Of a DNA stretch of 64,000 nucleotides, positions 17,733 to 30,248 are shown piece after piece. The DNA is taken from the NCBI GenBank assembly GCA_016432725.1, contig JACJDG010000003.1:1922001-1986000 (forward strand), given 5' to 3'. The position numbers and the translations under genes were made by a program. How positions within the stretch are numbered: position 1 is the first letter of the stretch; every line of letters begins with the position of its first letter. This stretch comes from Streptomyces sp. DHE7-1. Its GTDB lineage: Bacteria; Actinomycetota; Actinomycetes; Streptomycetales; Streptomycetaceae. The notes under the pieces were generated by a model, which saw only the letters and a program-made list of their open reading frames with translations, searched no databases and was not told the origin of the DNA.

Positions 17733-17740
17733 GCACCGGG

Positions 17741-17772
17741 GCCGGGCCCGAGGCGCTCGCCTTCGGCCCGGC
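17741..17772. terminator. Terminator between convergent permease and pgi genes
   Basis: A 14-bp inverted repeat with two mismatches (17741-17754 with 17759-17772) and a 4-base loop, centred in the 51-base gap between two converging genes. Confidence 0.6.
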
Positions 17773-17783
17773 CGCCGCACGGA

Positions 17784-19435
17784 TCAGCCGCGGCCGCGCA
17801 GCTCCCGGTACGTGGCGACGAGCGCCCGGGTGGAGGCGTCCAGGCCGGGGACCTCCGCGCCCTCGGTCAGGGCGGGCTCGATGCGCTTGGCGAGGACCTT
17901 GCCGAGCTCCACGCCCCACTGGTCGAAGGAGTCGATGTTCCACACCGCGCCCTGCACGAACACCTTGTGCTCGTAGAGGGCGACGAGCTGGCCGAGCACG
18001 GACGGGGTCAGCTCGCGCGCGAGGATGGTGGTCGTCGGCCGGTCGCCGGGGAAGGTCTTGTGCGGGACCAGGTCGTCCGGCACGCCCTCGGCGCGGACCT
18101 CGTCGGCGGTCCTGCCGAAGGCCAGGGCCTGGGTCTGGGCGAAGAAGTTCGCCATCAGCAGGTCGTGCTGGGCCTTGAGTTCACCGCTCAGCTCGCCGGC
18201 CGGTTCGGCGAAGCCGATGAAGTCCGCCGGGATCAGCTTGGTGCCCTGGTGGATCAACTGGTAGTAGGCGTGCTGCCCGTTGGTGCCGGGCGTGCCCCAG
18301 ACGACCGGTCCGGTCTGCCACTCGACCCGTCCGCCGTCCCGCGCCACGTACTTGCCGTTGGACTCCATGTCGAGCTGCTGGAGATAGGCGGTGAACTTCG
18401 ACAGGTAGTGGCTGTACGGCAGGACCGCGTGCGACTGGGCGTCGTGGAAGTTGCCGTACCAGATGCCCAGCAGGCCCATCAGCAGCGGCACGTTGGACTC
18501 GGGGGCGCGGTGCGGAAGTGCTCGTCGACCAGGCGGAACCCGTCCAGCATCTCGCGGAACCGGTCCGGGCCGATGGCGATCATCAGCGACAGGCCGATCG
18601 CCGAGTCGTAGGAGTAGCGTCCGCCGACCCAGTCCCAGAACTCGAACATGTTCTCCGGGTCGATACCGAACCCGGTGACCTTCTCGGCGTTCGTGGACAG
18701 CGCCACGAAGTGCCGGGCCACCGCGGAGTCGTCACCGAGCGCGTCCAGCAGCCAGGCGCGGGCCGAGGTGGCGTTGGTGATCGTCTCGATCGTGGTGAAC
18801 GTCTTGGACGCGACGATGAACAGGGTCTCCGCCGGGTCCAGGTCGCGGGTCGCCTCGTGCAGGTCGGCGCCGTCCACGTTGGAGACGAAACGGACCGTGA
18901 GGTCGCGGTCGGTGAAGCCGCGCAGCACCTCGTAGGCCATGGCGGGGCCGAGGTCGGAGCCGCCGATGCCGATGTTGACGACGTTGCGGATCCGCCGGCC
19001 GGTGTGGCCGGTCCACTCGCCGGAGCGGACCCGCTCCGCGAAGCCCGCCATCCTGTCCAGCACGGCGTGCACCTTCGGTACGACGTTCTCGCCGTCGACC
19101 TCGACCACCGCGTCCGGAGCGGCCCGCAGCGCGGTGTGCAGCACCGCCCGGTCCTCGGTCGTGTTGATCTTCTCGCCACGGAACATGGCGTCCCGCAGGC
19201 CGAAGACGTCCGTCGCGGCGGCGAGCTCGCGCAGCAGCCGCAGCGTGTCGTCGGTGACCAGGTGCTTGGAGTAGTCGATGTGCAGGTCGCCGACCCGCAG
19301 CGTGTACCCGGCGCCGCGCTCCGGGTCGGCGGCGAACAGGTCCCGCAGGTGGGTGTCGGCCAGCTCCTCCCGGTGCTTGGCGAGAGCGCTCCACTCCGGC
19401 GTCTGGTTGAGCCTGGTACGGCCGTCTGCGTTCAT
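17784..19435 (-). CDS. pgi: Glucose-6-phosphate isomerase (frame broken once)
   Basis: Interconverts glucose-6-phosphate and fructose-6-phosphate, joining glycolysis to the Zwf branch encoded at the window start. The N-terminal two thirds (from ATG 19435) contains [13 protein letters not shown] and [16 protein letters not shown]. The C-terminal third, in another frame, contains [38 protein letters not shown] and [14 protein letters not shown]. Restoring one base in the G-run at 18501-18505 gives 550 residues, the normal length. The gene is single-copy and central in this window, so I treat the break as a sequence error. Confidence 0.93.
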
Positions 19436-19636
19436 CTCGACGTCAGCCTTCTTTCCTGCGACCTGTCGTGCTGTGTACCTTGCCCCGCTGCCGGTCCCAA
19501 CCTAGTTGATCAGCACCGGGGACGAGCGCTCGCGGCGTCGTCCACACGGGCAACAACAGGTACGTCCGGCTTGCGGGCAGGTGTCAGCACGAGGGCGGCG
19601 CGCATGCGGAAGGCGGCCGTGCGGGCCCCGCTACAG

Positions 19637-19675
19637 CTGCGGCCGGCCGCCCGTGGGCGCCCGGCCGGGTCGCAG
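19637..19675 (-). terminator. Probable terminator of the rbpA-paralogue gene
   Basis: An imperfect GC-rich hairpin (outer CTGCG/CGCAG, inner GGCCG/CGGCC arms), 4 bases after the minus-strand stop at 19679. Confidence 0.45.
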
Positions 19676-19678
19676 GTC

Positions 19679-20014
19679 TCAGATCTCGCCGCGCAGTTTG
19701 GCGAGGGCCTCGGCGAGGATCGCCTCGCCGTCCGCGTCGCTGCGCCGCTCCCGTACGTACGCGAGGTGCGTCTTGTACGGCTCGGTGCGCGGCGGGTCCG
19801 GCGGGTTGTCCCGGTCCTGGCCGGCCGGGAAGCCGCAGCGCGGGCAGTCCCAGGTCTCGGGCACCTGCGCGTCGCTGGCGAAGCTGGGCTGGGTCTCGTG
19901 CCCGTTGGAGCACCAGAAGGAGATGCGCAGACGCGGCGCGGACTCGCCGCGCTCGGCCTCGCCCATCGGCCCCGCCCCGACCCGGCTACCTCGGATCGCG
20001 TTGCCACTTGCCAC
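19679..20014 (-). CDS. RNA polymerase-binding protein, RbpA family (paralogue, RbpB-like)
   Basis: A 111-residue protein of the RbpA family, actinobacterial factors that bind RNA polymerase and group 1/2 sigma factors. Zinc-knuckle-type residues are visible (FWCSNGHE, then WDCPRCGFP), followed by a charged C-terminal region (YVRERRSDADGEAILAEALA) that corresponds to the sigma-interacting part. The GTG start is preceded by AGGGAG. Its N-terminus (ASGNAIRGSRVGAGPMGE) differs from what I recall of canonical S. coelicolor RbpA, so I call it the paralogue. It lies between pgi and secG on the same strand with its own upstream region. Confidence 0.85.
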   Translation of the reverse strand: MASGNAIRGSRVGAGPMGEAERGESAPRLRISFWCSNGHETQPSFASDAQVPETWDCPRCGFPAGQDRDNPPDPPRTEPYKTHLAYVRERRSDADGEAILAEALAKLRGEI

Positions 20015-20080
20015 GGTCGTAACTCCCTGCGTGATGGTGCCGCAAAGCGAGTCGGCGTTTCACTTCGCTGCGAGCGCCTC

Positions 20081-20108
20081 AGTCTACGTAAGGCCCAACG
20101 CGCGTCCA
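20081..20108 (-). promoter_or_regulatory. Candidate promoter of the rbpA-paralogue gene
   Basis: On the minus strand TGGACG (20103-20108) and TAGACT (20081-20086) are 16 bases apart and about 70 bases before the GTG start, resembling an HrdB-type promoter. It rests on consensus only. Confidence 0.35.
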
Positions 20109-20196
20109 GTGATTGGAGTTACCGGCCCCGCACCTAGACGCAAGCCCCATGATAGGCCGCGCACAGGAGCGCGTACCGAACATGGGGCCTTACGTA
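20085..20196. repeat. 12-bp inverted repeat enclosing a hairpin, between secG and the rbpA paralogue
   Basis: TACGTAAGGCCC (20085-20096) is repeated in perfect inverted form at 20185-20196. Inside, CCCCATG pairs with CATGGGG directly abutting the right arm, and GCGC pairs with GCGC within that. The inner hairpin lies just beyond the secG stop on the minus strand and can be its terminator. The outer arms span 112 bases and overlap the likely rbpA-paralogue promoter. Confidence 0.55.
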
Positions 20197-20224
20197 CGGA
20201 ATGGATGTACCTGGGCGGTGCGGA

Positions 20225-20461
20225 TCAGCCGTTCGACTTCATCAGCAGGCCGAGGACGATGATGCAGGCGAACCACAGGACCCCGACCACGATGGTGATC
20301 CGGTCCAGGTTGCGCTCGGCGACCGAGGAGCCGCCGACGGAGGACTGCATGCCGCCACCGAACATGTCGGAGAGGCCGCCGCCCTTTCCCTTGTGCATCA
20401 GCACCAGCAGCATCATCAGCAGGCTGAAGACGATCAGGGCGATCGAGAACCCCAGAACCAC
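20225..20461 (-). CDS. secG: Preprotein translocase subunit SecG
   Basis: A 78-residue SecG with two membrane helices (GFSIALIVFSLLMMLLVLMH and ITIVVGVLWFACIIVLGLL) joined by the conserved glycine-rich loop KGKGGGLSDMFGGG. The GTG start at 20461 follows GAGGAAG; a longer frame upstream has no helix or ribosome site. It lies 107 bases after tpiA. The glycolytic gene pair next to secG is a common bacterial arrangement. Confidence 0.95.
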   Translation of the reverse strand: MVLGFSIALIVFSLLMMLLVLMHKGKGGGLSDMFGGGMQSSVGGSSVAERNLDRITIVVGVLWFACIIVLGLLMKSNG

Positions 20462-20567
20462 GGCTGGACCAACTTCCTCGGAATCGGATGGACGACGGGG
20501 GCACAGCACCGGGGCCGTGCCCCGCAAGGGTACGACGAATCGCCGTTACCGCCTACTCACGGCAGGA

Positions 20568-21344
<777 letters not shown>

Positions 21345-21349
21345 TAAGG

Positions 21350-22561
21350 TCAGTCCTCCAGTGCGGCGAGGCCGGGGAGCGTCTTGCCCTCGAGGTATTC
21401 GAGGGAGGCGCCGCCACCGGTCGAGATGTGGCCGAATGCGTTCTCGTCGAAGCCGAGCGTACGCACGGCCGCGGCGGAGTCGCCGCCACCGACGACGGTG
21501 AAGCCGTCGGTTTCCACGAGTGCCTGGGCGACCGCCTTGGTGCCCTCGGCGTAGTCGGGGTGTTCGAAGACGCCCATGGGACCGTTCCAGAAGACGGTCT
21601 CGGCGTCGGCGAGCTTCGAGGCGTAGAGCTCTCGGGTCCTCGGGCCGATGTCCAGGCCCTCCTGGTCGGCGGGGATGCTGTCCGCGGCGACCACGGCGTG
21701 CTCGGTCGGAGCCTTGGCCTTGAGGTCCGGGAACTCCCGGGAGACCACCACGTCGAGGGGCAGCAGCAGCTCGACGCCCTGCTTCTCGGCGCGCTCCATG
21801 TACTCGGTGACGGCCGGGACCTGGTCCTCCTGCAGGAGGGAGATGCCGACCTCGTAGCCCTTGGCCTTGAGGAAGGTGTAGGCCATGCCGCCGCCGATGA
21901 GGAGGCGGTCGGCCTTGCCGAGCAGTTCGTCGATGACGGCGAGCTTGTCGGAGACCTTGGCGCCGCCGAGCGCGACCACGTAGGGGCGCTTGACGTCCTC
22001 GGTGAGCTTCTTCAGGACGCCGACCTCGGTGGCGATGAGGTGGCCGGCGTAGTGCGGCAGGCGCGCCGGGAGGTCGTACACAGAGGCGTGCCCCCGGTGC
22101 ACGGCGCCGAAGCCGTCGCCGACGTACACGTCGGCGAGGGCGGCGAGGCTGTCGGCGAACGCGCCGCGGGCGGCGTCGTCCTTGGCCGTCTCGCCCGGGT
22201 TGAAGCGGAGGTTCTCCAGGACGGCGACCTGGCCGTCGGTGAGGCCGGCGACCGTCTCCTGGGCGGACGGGCCCACGGTGTCGGCCGCGAAGGCCACGGC
22301 GGAGCCGAGGAGTTCACCCAGGCGGGAGGCCGCCGGGGCGAGGGAGAAGGCGGGGTCCGGGGCACCCTTGGGGCGGCCCAGGTGCGAGGCGACGACCACC
22401 TTGGCGCCCGCGTCCGCGAGGGCCTTCACGGTGGGCAGGACGGCGCGGATGCGGCCGTCGTCGGTGATGGTCCCGTCGGCGAGCGGCACGTTGAGGTCGG
22501 CGCGGACGAAGACCCGCTTTCCGCTCACGCCGTCGGCGAGAAGTTCGTCGATCGTCTTCAT
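21350..22561 (-). CDS. pgk: Phosphoglycerate kinase
   Basis: Transfers phosphate from 1,3-bisphosphoglycerate to ADP. 403 residues. [12 protein letters not shown] near the N-terminus, the basic patch HLGRPKG, the hinge region [18 protein letters not shown] and the nucleotide-binding [13 protein letters not shown] are all present. It is between gap and tpiA; a hairpin at 22629-22666 separates it from gap, so part of its transcription may start in the 144-base gap. Confidence 0.97.
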   Translation of the reverse strand: MKTIDELLADGVSGKRVFVRADLNVPLADGTITDDGRIRAVLPTVKALADAGAKVVVASHLGRPKGAPDPAFSLAPAASRLGELLGSAVAFAADTVGPSAQETVAGLTDGQVAVLENLRFNPGETAKDDAARGAFADSLAALADVYVGDGFGAVHRGHASVYDLPARLPHYAGHLIATEVGVLKKLTEDVKRPYVVALGGAKVSDKLAVIDELLGKADRLLIGGGMAYTFLKAKGYEVGISLLQEDQVPAVTEYMERAEKQGVELLLPLDVVVSREFPDLKAKAPTEHAVVAADSIPADQEGLDIGPRTRELYASKLADAETVFWNGPMGVFEHPDYAEGTKAVAQALVETDGFTVVGGGDSAAAVRTLGFDENAFGHISTGGGASLEYLEGKTLPGLAALED

Positions 22562-22628
22562 GGGGTGGACTCCTGAGGAGGGCTCTTGATGCCCCTGATC
22601 GTATGAGGGCGTGGTCCGTACGCGAGAC

Positions 22629-22666
22629 AGGGCCCGGGCAGCGCGACGTTGCGCTGCCCGAGCCCT
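22629..22666 (-). terminator. Hairpin after gap
   Basis: A 16-bp stem (22629-22644 with 22651-22666, AGGGCCCGGGCAGCGC) with a 6-base loop. The single mismatch becomes a G-U pair in the minus-strand RNA, so it fits better as a terminator or attenuator of gap before pgk. Confidence 0.7.
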
Positions 22667-22705
22667 GCTCTCACTTCAAGGTCCTGCTGCTGTGATCTTG
22701 GGCGA

Positions 22706-23794
<1,089 letters not shown>

Positions 23795-23847
23795 CTACCC
23801 CTCTGGGGGCCCTGAGGTGACATCGAGATGCCGCATACACGGGCAGG

Positions 23848-23878
23848 GGGTCCGTACCCGTCAGTAGGGTACGGACCC
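23848..23878 (-). terminator. Hairpin between carboxypeptidase and gap genes
   Basis: A perfect 12-bp inverted repeat (GGGTCCGTACCC, 23848-23859 with 23867-23878) with a 7-base loop. It lies about 135 bases after the minus-strand M14 stop and about 130 bases before the gap start. It probably insulates gap, though an operator role is possible. The rest of the 23717-24012 interval is AT-richer (around 23890-23950) and should hold the gap promoter; I see no gene in it. Confidence 0.6.
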
Positions 23879-24012
23879 TCCCGGATCGGCATTCGTTTCA
23901 CTCTCATTTGTTACGGAATGCGAGTGCCCGACGGAGCCTTTTTCACTCGTTCGTGAGCGGGTCGGCTCACCTGATGACCATGCTCCGCCGCACCGTTGAG
24001 AGGGGGCCCCGC

Positions 24013-26965
24013 TCACCTGTCGAGTGCGGCCAGCGCCTTCCTCACCACGGCTGCCCGGTCGGCGGCCGACGGCACCTGTTCCAGCCCGAATCCGAGCAGC
24101 ACCGTGTCGTCGGTGGTGACCGCTCCGTAGGTCTGGAACAGGGCCCCGGTCCGCGTCCAGTCCTTCAGCACCGCCGGACTGCCCGCGGGCGGTCCGGACA
24201 CCTTCCAGGCGCCGAGTGACGACTCGAATCCCTCGGTGTCCTTCGCCGTGCCCCCGACGACGAGGGAGGCGTCGTCGGCGAGGACGCCGTGTCCGCCGCC
24301 GCCCGGGTCGGTGACGTAGGCGATGGAGACCTCCACCGTCCGCCCGGCGTAGGCGCTGAGGTCGAAGCCGGTCTGCCGCCAGCCGCCGGAACTGCCGGTG
24401 AGGCTGTGCCACGAACCGGTGGTGCCGGTCGCGGCGCAGGTGTTGTCCCCCAGAGTCAGGTAGTGCCCGAGCCACGGGTGCTCCCCGACCAGGAAGCCGG
24501 CTCCGCACTCGGCGGGTACGGCGTCGGTGGTGGCCCCGCCCGTCTCCGGCAGGGTCGTCCAGTCGTCGGCGCCCGCGGTGTGCGCCTCGATCACCGCGTG
24601 GTCGTAGCCGGGTTCGGTGTCCCACAGCAGGCGGGTGGAGAGGGTGGGCCGCTCAGCGGCGGCGACACCGGTGAGGTCGATGGTGCGGGTGAGGCGCTTG
24701 TAGGCGTCGTCGGTGTGCACCGCGGCCGCCATGGCGGAGCCGCTGTACGGGCCGTAGGGGTTGACGGTGCCGGCGAACCTGCCCGCGCCCTCGCTCCTGA
24801 ACCGCGGATGGGCGGACGGGGACAGCTCGTCGGAGGTGACGCCGTAGGTGCCGGCCCTGTCCAGCGGGTTGCCGGGCGCGTCGCCGAGGGCGCCGCTGTA
24901 GCCGTCGAGGGCGCCGGAGCCGGTGAAGCCGGTGGCCCCTTGGTCGAGGTACGGCTGTAGGCGCCCAGGTAGTACTGGCTGAAGTCGTTCGAGAGGGTGC
25001 CGTCGCCGAGGTCGACGCTGCCGCCGGCCAGTTCGCCGGCCTCGATCAGTCTCCCGCCCTCGTTCAGGTAGGCGCGGAGCTGGAGCTGGGTGGCGTTGCC
25101 CGGTCCGGCCGTGCCCGAGTAGTGCACGACGGTGCGGAAGTGCTTCAGCACGCCGAGGGCGTCCGGGGCGCCCCGGCCGGCCACGTCCCACACGATCGCC
25201 CGGTGCCCGGCCGCCCGGAGCGCGTCCACGTACTTCCGCGCCTCGGCGGCGGTCGCGCCCTCCTCGGCGACGACGAGGGTGTCCGCGCGGGACCGGTCGG
25301 CGACGGTGTACGTGAAGTGCGGGCCGGTCACCTTCGCGCCCTTGCCGGCCCTGCCGGTGAACCAGACCTCGACCCGGTCGCCCGGCCTGCCCCGCGCACC
25401 GTGGCCCGGTATTCGTCGAAGTAGAGGTTGTCCTCACCGCCGTAGGTCCGGCCGCCCTTCCAGGGCCGCAGCGGCCGCTGGTGCGTACGGCCGTTGTTGA
25501 CGCGGTACTTCAGCTCCTTGTCGCGGACCGCCCTGCGGACGACGGCCGAGACCTCCTGGCCGGCACCTCGCGCGTACGACGTGGTGAAGGCGGCCGGGGT
25601 GATGTCGGCGGCGTCGAGGCCGACCGCGGAGACGGGCCGGTCCGGGTGGGCGGCAGTCTCGGCGACGGAGAGCGCGAAGGGGACGTTCTTCGCGAACTCC
25701 TGCTGGATCAGCTTCTCGTCGTCGGGGAAGTTGAACACCGACTGGCAGTCCTGGGGCTTCCAGGCGTCGTCCGGATCGACGTCCGAGGCGGTCTGGCAGG
25801 TCGACATCTCAGGAGTGAACATCGAGACGCCGTTGACGTTCGCGGCATGGCCGTCCGCCTCGCCGTTGGTGGTGTACAGCTCCGAGGAGAGCTGCGAGTG
25901 GTAGCCCGGGACGGCCGGTTCGGCGGGGGTGCCGGCGAGCGCCCGGTAGAGGACGTCGTCGGGGGTGGGGGTGGCCACCTGCCAGCCGACGCCGTACAGC
26001 AGGAGTTCGGCCGCGGAGTGGTAGTTGACGGCGTACTTGAACCCGACCCGCTTCTCGAGGGCGTCGAGGGCCCTGGTCTCGGGCTCGGACCCGGGGCTCG
26101 CGCCGCGGTAGGTCTGGCTGGTGGGACTGGGGGACGAACCCTCGTCGTCGTAGCCCCACTTGTAGGCGAAGTTGCGGTTGAGGTCGACGCCGTCGCCGGT
26201 GCTGATGACACCGTCGCCGTTGACGTCGCGGAGGTTCTTGCGCCACAGCCGGTTGCCGGGGCTCTTGAAGGTGTAGTCGTAGCCGTCGGGGTTGGCCGAG
26301 AGCACGAACCACAGCTCGGTCGAGTCGACGATCCTCCTGATCCGCCGGTCGGTCCGGTAGTTGTCCAGGTAGTAGTGCATCAGGCGGCGGGTCGTCTCCG
26401 GCGTGATCCACTCGCGCGCGTGCTGGTTCGACATGTACAGCACGGAGGGCTTGGAGCCGTCCTTCGACTTCCTGGCGTCGCGGGTGAGCCTGAGCGCGAG
26501 GATCTCCTGGCCGCCGACGGTCCTCCCGACGGACTCGACCTTGGTCAGGCCGGGGTTGGCGCGGGCCGTCCGCAGGATCTCCTCCTTCAGTCCGCCGGCG
26601 CCGCTGTACGGGCGGAACACGCCCTGGGCGGCGCCCTCCAGGCGGGCCTCGGTCCGGGCCGACAGGGTGTGCTCGGTGAGCCGGACGCCCTGCCCTTCGA
26701 GCCTCCTCGCCTGGCGGTCGGTCAGGTAGACCTCGACGGCGGTCCGGCCGGCGGCGGCCACCTGTGCGGACAGCTCCCGGCCGTCCTGGCCGGCCGCGAG
26801 GAGCAGGGGTAACTGCTGACGGGTGACCTGGGCGCGGAAGACCTTCACCTCGTCGGGGTGGGACGGGGCGGAACCGGCACCCTGGGCCTGGGCGGCGGGC
26901 GTGAGGCTCGCGGCTCCGGCGAGAAGCGCGCCGACAGCGAGGATCGATCTCGCTCTGTGTCTCAT
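24013..26965 (-). CDS. Secreted M14 zinc carboxypeptidase with long C-terminal extension (frame broken twice)
   Basis: Large exported peptidase. The Sec signal is MRHRARSILAVGALLAGAAS... ending AQA. The catalytic domain (about residues 125-430) shows the zinc site SNQHAREW, arginine-containing ANPDGYDYT and VDLNRNF, and the second zinc His in AVNYHSAAELLLYG. About 550 further residues follow, including YDHAVIEAHTAGADDWTTL and GWRQTGFDLSAYAGRTVEVS, which resemble the C-terminal beta domains of immune-inhibitor-A-type peptidases. Straight reading breaks near 25390-25393 and near 24953-24962; one base added at each gives 984 residues. It stands alone with its own promoter region. Confidence 0.88.
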
Positions 26966-27061
26966 GAACCCCCCTAGGGCCTGGCCGCCACAGCGGCGGG
27001 CAGGCTGCCAGGTTCATGTCACTCCATGATCGAGTCAAGGGCGCGTCACGGACACGCAAAC

Positions 27062-27098
27062 GCCGGTGCCGGCAGCCCAAGTGGGCTCCGGCACCGGC
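27062..27098 (-). terminator. Terminator after whiA
   Basis: An 11-bp outer stem (GCCGGTGCCGG, 27062-27072 with 27088-27098) with an inner 5-bp stem (AGCCC/GGGCT), 19 bases after the whiA stop on the minus strand. It ends the uvrC-rapZ-yvcK-whiA run. Confidence 0.75.
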
Positions 27099-27116
27099 GA
27101 GTTGGAGTGAAGTGGG

Positions 27117-28105
27117 TCAGCCCGCCAGGTTGTCCGCCAGCTCGTCCGAGAGGTTGGACTCGGTGCCCGGGATGCCCATGTCGGAGGCGCGTTTGTCGGC
27201 CATCGCCAGCAGCCGGCGGATCCGGCCCGCGACCGCGTCCTTGGTGAGCGGCGGGTCGGCGAGCGCGCCCAGCTCCTCCAGGGAGGCCTGCTTGTGCTCC
27301 ATGCGCAGGCGTCCGGCGGCCGCGAGGTGCTCGGGCACCTCCTCGCCGAGGATCTCCAGCGCGCGCTGGACCCGGGCGCCGGCGGCCACCGCGGCGCGGG
27401 CCGAGCGGCGCAGGTTGGCGTCGTCGAAGTTGGCGAGCCGGTTGGCGGTGGCCCGCACCTCGCGCCGCATCCGGCGCTCCTCCCAGGCCAGCACCGACTC
27501 GTGCGCGCCGAGCCGGGTCAGCAGGGCACCGATCGCGTCGCCGTCGCGGACGACCACCCGGTCCACCCCGCGCACCTCGCGGGCCTTGGCCGCGATGGAC
27601 AGCCGGCGGGCCGCACCGACCAGGGCCAGCGCCGCCTCCGGTCCGGGGCAGGTCACCTCCAGGGAGGAGGAGCGGCCCGGCTCGGTCAGCGAGCCGTGCG
27701 CCAGGAACGCCCCGCGCCAGGCGGCCTCCGCGTCGCAGGTGGCCCCGAGACCACCTGCGGGGGCAGGCCGCGGATGGGACGGCCGCGGCCGTCGACGAGG
27801 CCGGTCTGGCGGGCCAGCTGGTCGCCGCCCGCCACCACCCGCACGACGTAGCGGGAGCCGCGGCGCAGGCCGCCGGGCGCCATCACGATCAGTTCCGAGC
27901 TGTGGCCGAAGATCTCCAGGATGTCCCGCTTGAGCCGGCGGGCGGCCATCGCGGTGTCCAGCTCCGCCTCGATCACGATCCGTCCGCTCACCAGGTGAAG
28001 GCCGCCGGCGAACCGCAGAATGGCGGAGACCTCCGCCTTCCTGCAGCAGGTCCGGGTGACGGGGAGCCGGCTGATCTCGTCCTTCACCGCTGCCGTCATC
28101 GCCAT
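27117..28105 (-). CDS. whiA: Sporulation regulator WhiA (frame broken once)
   Basis: DNA-binding regulator required with WhiB for sporulation septation in Streptomyces. The N-terminal half ([35 protein letters not shown]) is the degenerate homing-endonuclease-like domain. The C-terminal helix-turn-helix contains [25 protein letters not shown]. Restoring one base in the run at 27743-27746 joins the two parts into 329 residues, the expected size. The start overlaps the end of yvcK; ATG 28099, four codon-lengths of overlap less, is a possible alternative (MTAAVK). The gene order yvcK-whiA is conserved in Gram-positive bacteria. Confidence 0.94.
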
Positions 28106-29189
28106 GGGCCGATCCTTCCATGCATCCGAAAAATACGGTCGTACGCGGCGGCCAACAGCTCCGGGTCGTGCCTGGGGCTTCCGTCGGTCCGGGCCACCGG
28201 CGCCAGCTCGACCGCGGCTCCGAGCCGCTTTGCGGCCTCGGTGAGCGAGTCGCGGTCGGGCACGGCGGCCTCGTCGGCCAGCACCACGTCCAGGGCGAGT
28301 TTAGGGGCGTGTCGCCCCAAAACCTCCAAATGACGCTGCGGGGAGAAGCCCTCGGTTTCTCCGGGCTGCGGGGCGAGGTTCAGCGACAGTACACGGCGCG
28401 CCTTGGTCGCGGTGAGGGCGTCCAGCAGCTCGGGGACGAGCAGATGCGGGATGACCGAGGAGAACCAGGAGCCGGGGCCGAGCACCACCCAGTCCGCGTC
28501 CAGGACGGCGGCGACGGCCTCCGGCACGGCGGGCGGGTCGTGCGGCACGAGGTGCACCGACTGCACCTCGCCCGGGGTGAGGGCCACCGTCGCCTGGCCG
28601 CGGACGGTGTCCACGTCCTCGGGGCGCTCCGGGTCGTGCCCCTTGACCAGGGCCTGCAGCTCCAGCGGCACGGCGGACATGGGCAGCACCCGCCCGTGCG
28701 CGCCGAGCAGCCTGCCCACCAGGTCCAGAGCCTGGACGTGATCCCCGAGCTGCTCCCACAGGGCCACGATCAGCAGGTTGCCGACCGCGTGGTCGTGCAG
28801 GTCGCCCTGGGACTGGAAGCGGTGCTGGATGACCCGGGCCCAGGTCTGGCCCAGTCGTCGTCCCCGCACAGCGCGGCCAGCGCCTTGCGCAGGTCACCGG
28901 GCGGCAGCACGCCCAGCTCGTCGCGCAGCCGCCCGCTGGAGCCGCCGTCGTCGGCCACCGTGACGACGGCGGTGAGGTCACCGGTGATCCGTCGCAGCGC
29001 GGCGAGCGAGGCGGACAGGCCCATGCCGCCGCCGAGCGCGACGACCTTCGGCTGGGCACCGCGCCTGCGGGGCCGGCCGCCGCGTGCCTCGGCGGGGCGT
29101 GCCGCCCCGCCGTCGGCCGTCGAGCGGCCCGAGCGGCTGTCCGGCGCCATCCGGCGCAGCCGGCTCAGCCGCCGTGTACGTTCCGTCAT
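28096..29189 (-). CDS. yvcK: YvcK/CofD-family gluconeogenesis factor (frame broken once)
   Basis: YvcK-type protein, in other Gram-positives a nucleotide-sugar-binding factor needed for growth on gluconeogenic carbon and for envelope homeostasis. After a basic leader, [19 protein letters not shown] begins the Rossmann-like core. [27 protein letters not shown]-type helix, [16 protein letters not shown] and [14 protein letters not shown] follow. The break at about 28850-28852 is one base missing in a C-run; repaired length is 364. The ATG overlaps the rapZ stop (ATGA). Confidence 0.92.
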
Positions 29190-30211
29190 TCCCGTCCCAT
29201 GTCCCGGTGTACGACCACCGTCTCCACGCCCTCGGCCACCAGGCGCGCGGCGAGCTTCTCCGACATCGCCACCGAGCGGTGCTTGCCCCCGGTGCAGCCG
29301 ATGGCGATGGTCACGTACCGCTTGCCCTCGCGCCGGTAACCGGCCGCGATGAGGCGCAGCAGTTCGGCGTACCGGTCGAGGAACTCCTTGGCGCCGGGCT
29401 GGTTGAAGACGTACGCGGCGACCTCCTCGTTGAGGCCGGTGTACGGGCGCAGCTCCGGGACCCAGTGCGGGTTGGGCAGGAAGCGCATGTCCGCGACCAG
29501 GTCGGCGTCGACCGGGAGGCCGTACTTGAAGCCGAAGGACATGACGGTGGCCCGCAGCTCGGGCTCCTCCTCGCCGGCGAACTGGGCGTCCATCTTGGCG
29601 CGCAGCTCGTGCACGTTGAGGCTGGAGGTGTCGATCACCAGGTCGGCGTCACCGCGCAGCTCGCGCAGCAGCTCGCGCTCCGCGGCGATGCCGTCGACGA
29701 TCCGGCCGTCGCCCTGCAGGGGGTGCGGGCGGCGCACCGACTCGAAGCGGCGCACCAGGGCGTCGTCGGAGGACTCCAGGAAGACGATCCGCCGGGTGAC
29801 GTGCTTGGCCTCCAGGTCCGCCAGGGACTCGCGGAGGTTGTCGAAGAAGCGGCGGCCGCGGACGTCGACGACGACCGCGATCCGCGCCACGTTGCCCTGG
29901 GAGCGGGCGCCCAGCTCGACCATGGTCGGGATGAGGGCGGGCGGCAGGTTGTCGACGACGAACCAGCCGAGATCCTCCAGACACTTCGCCGCCGTCGACC
30001 GGCCCGCTCCGGACATGCCGGAGATGATCACCAGCTCGGGGATGGCCGCCTCGGCGGGGCCGGCCGGTGTGACGTCCGTACTCACCTGTGCTCCGTTGTC
30101 CTGAACCGGCTGCCGCGAGTCCGCTCCGGCCGTCTGCCGCGGCTGGTTCCCGCCCGCTTCCCCGTGCGCCTGTTCTCGCTGTTCCGTGGGGTGTGCGTCG
30201 TGCTCGGTCAT
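29186..30211 (-). CDS. rapZ: RNase adapter / nucleotide-binding protein RapZ
   Basis: A 341-residue RapZ-family ATP/GTP-binding protein. An acidic, Gln-rich N-terminal extension of about 55 residues precedes the P-loop [18 protein letters not shown]. The C-terminal half has [21 protein letters not shown] and the conserved [18 protein letters not shown]. The start at 30211 follows AGGAGAC. It sits between uvrC and yvcK, 37 bases after uvrC. In E. coli RapZ guides an RNase to a small RNA; the Streptomyces role is not deduced here. Confidence 0.94.
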   Translation of the reverse strand: MTEHDAHPTEQREQAHGEAGGNQPRQTAGADSRQPVQDNGAQVSTDVTPAGPAEAAIPELVIISGMSGAGRSTAAKCLEDLGWFVVDNLPPALIPTMVELGARSQGNVARIAVVVDVRGRRFFDNLRESLADLEAKHVTRRIVFLESSDDALVRRFESVRRPHPLQGDGRIVDGIAAERELLRELRGDADLVIDTSSLNVHELRAKMDAQFAGEEEPELRATVMSFGFKYGLPVDADLVADMRFLPNPHWVPELRPYTGLNEEVAAYVFNQPGAKEFLDRYAELLRLIAAGYRREGKRYVTIAIGCTGGKHRSVAMSEKLAARLVAEGVETVVVHRDMGRE

Positions 30212-30248
30212 GTCTCCTGCCCCCGTCGTTCGTCCGGGAGGCCCGCGC

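Noticed and set aside
18501..18505. Programmed frameshifting or pseudogenisation of pgi
   Set aside because: The same kind of one-base loss occurs in about 20 unrelated genes; a shared technical cause is simpler.
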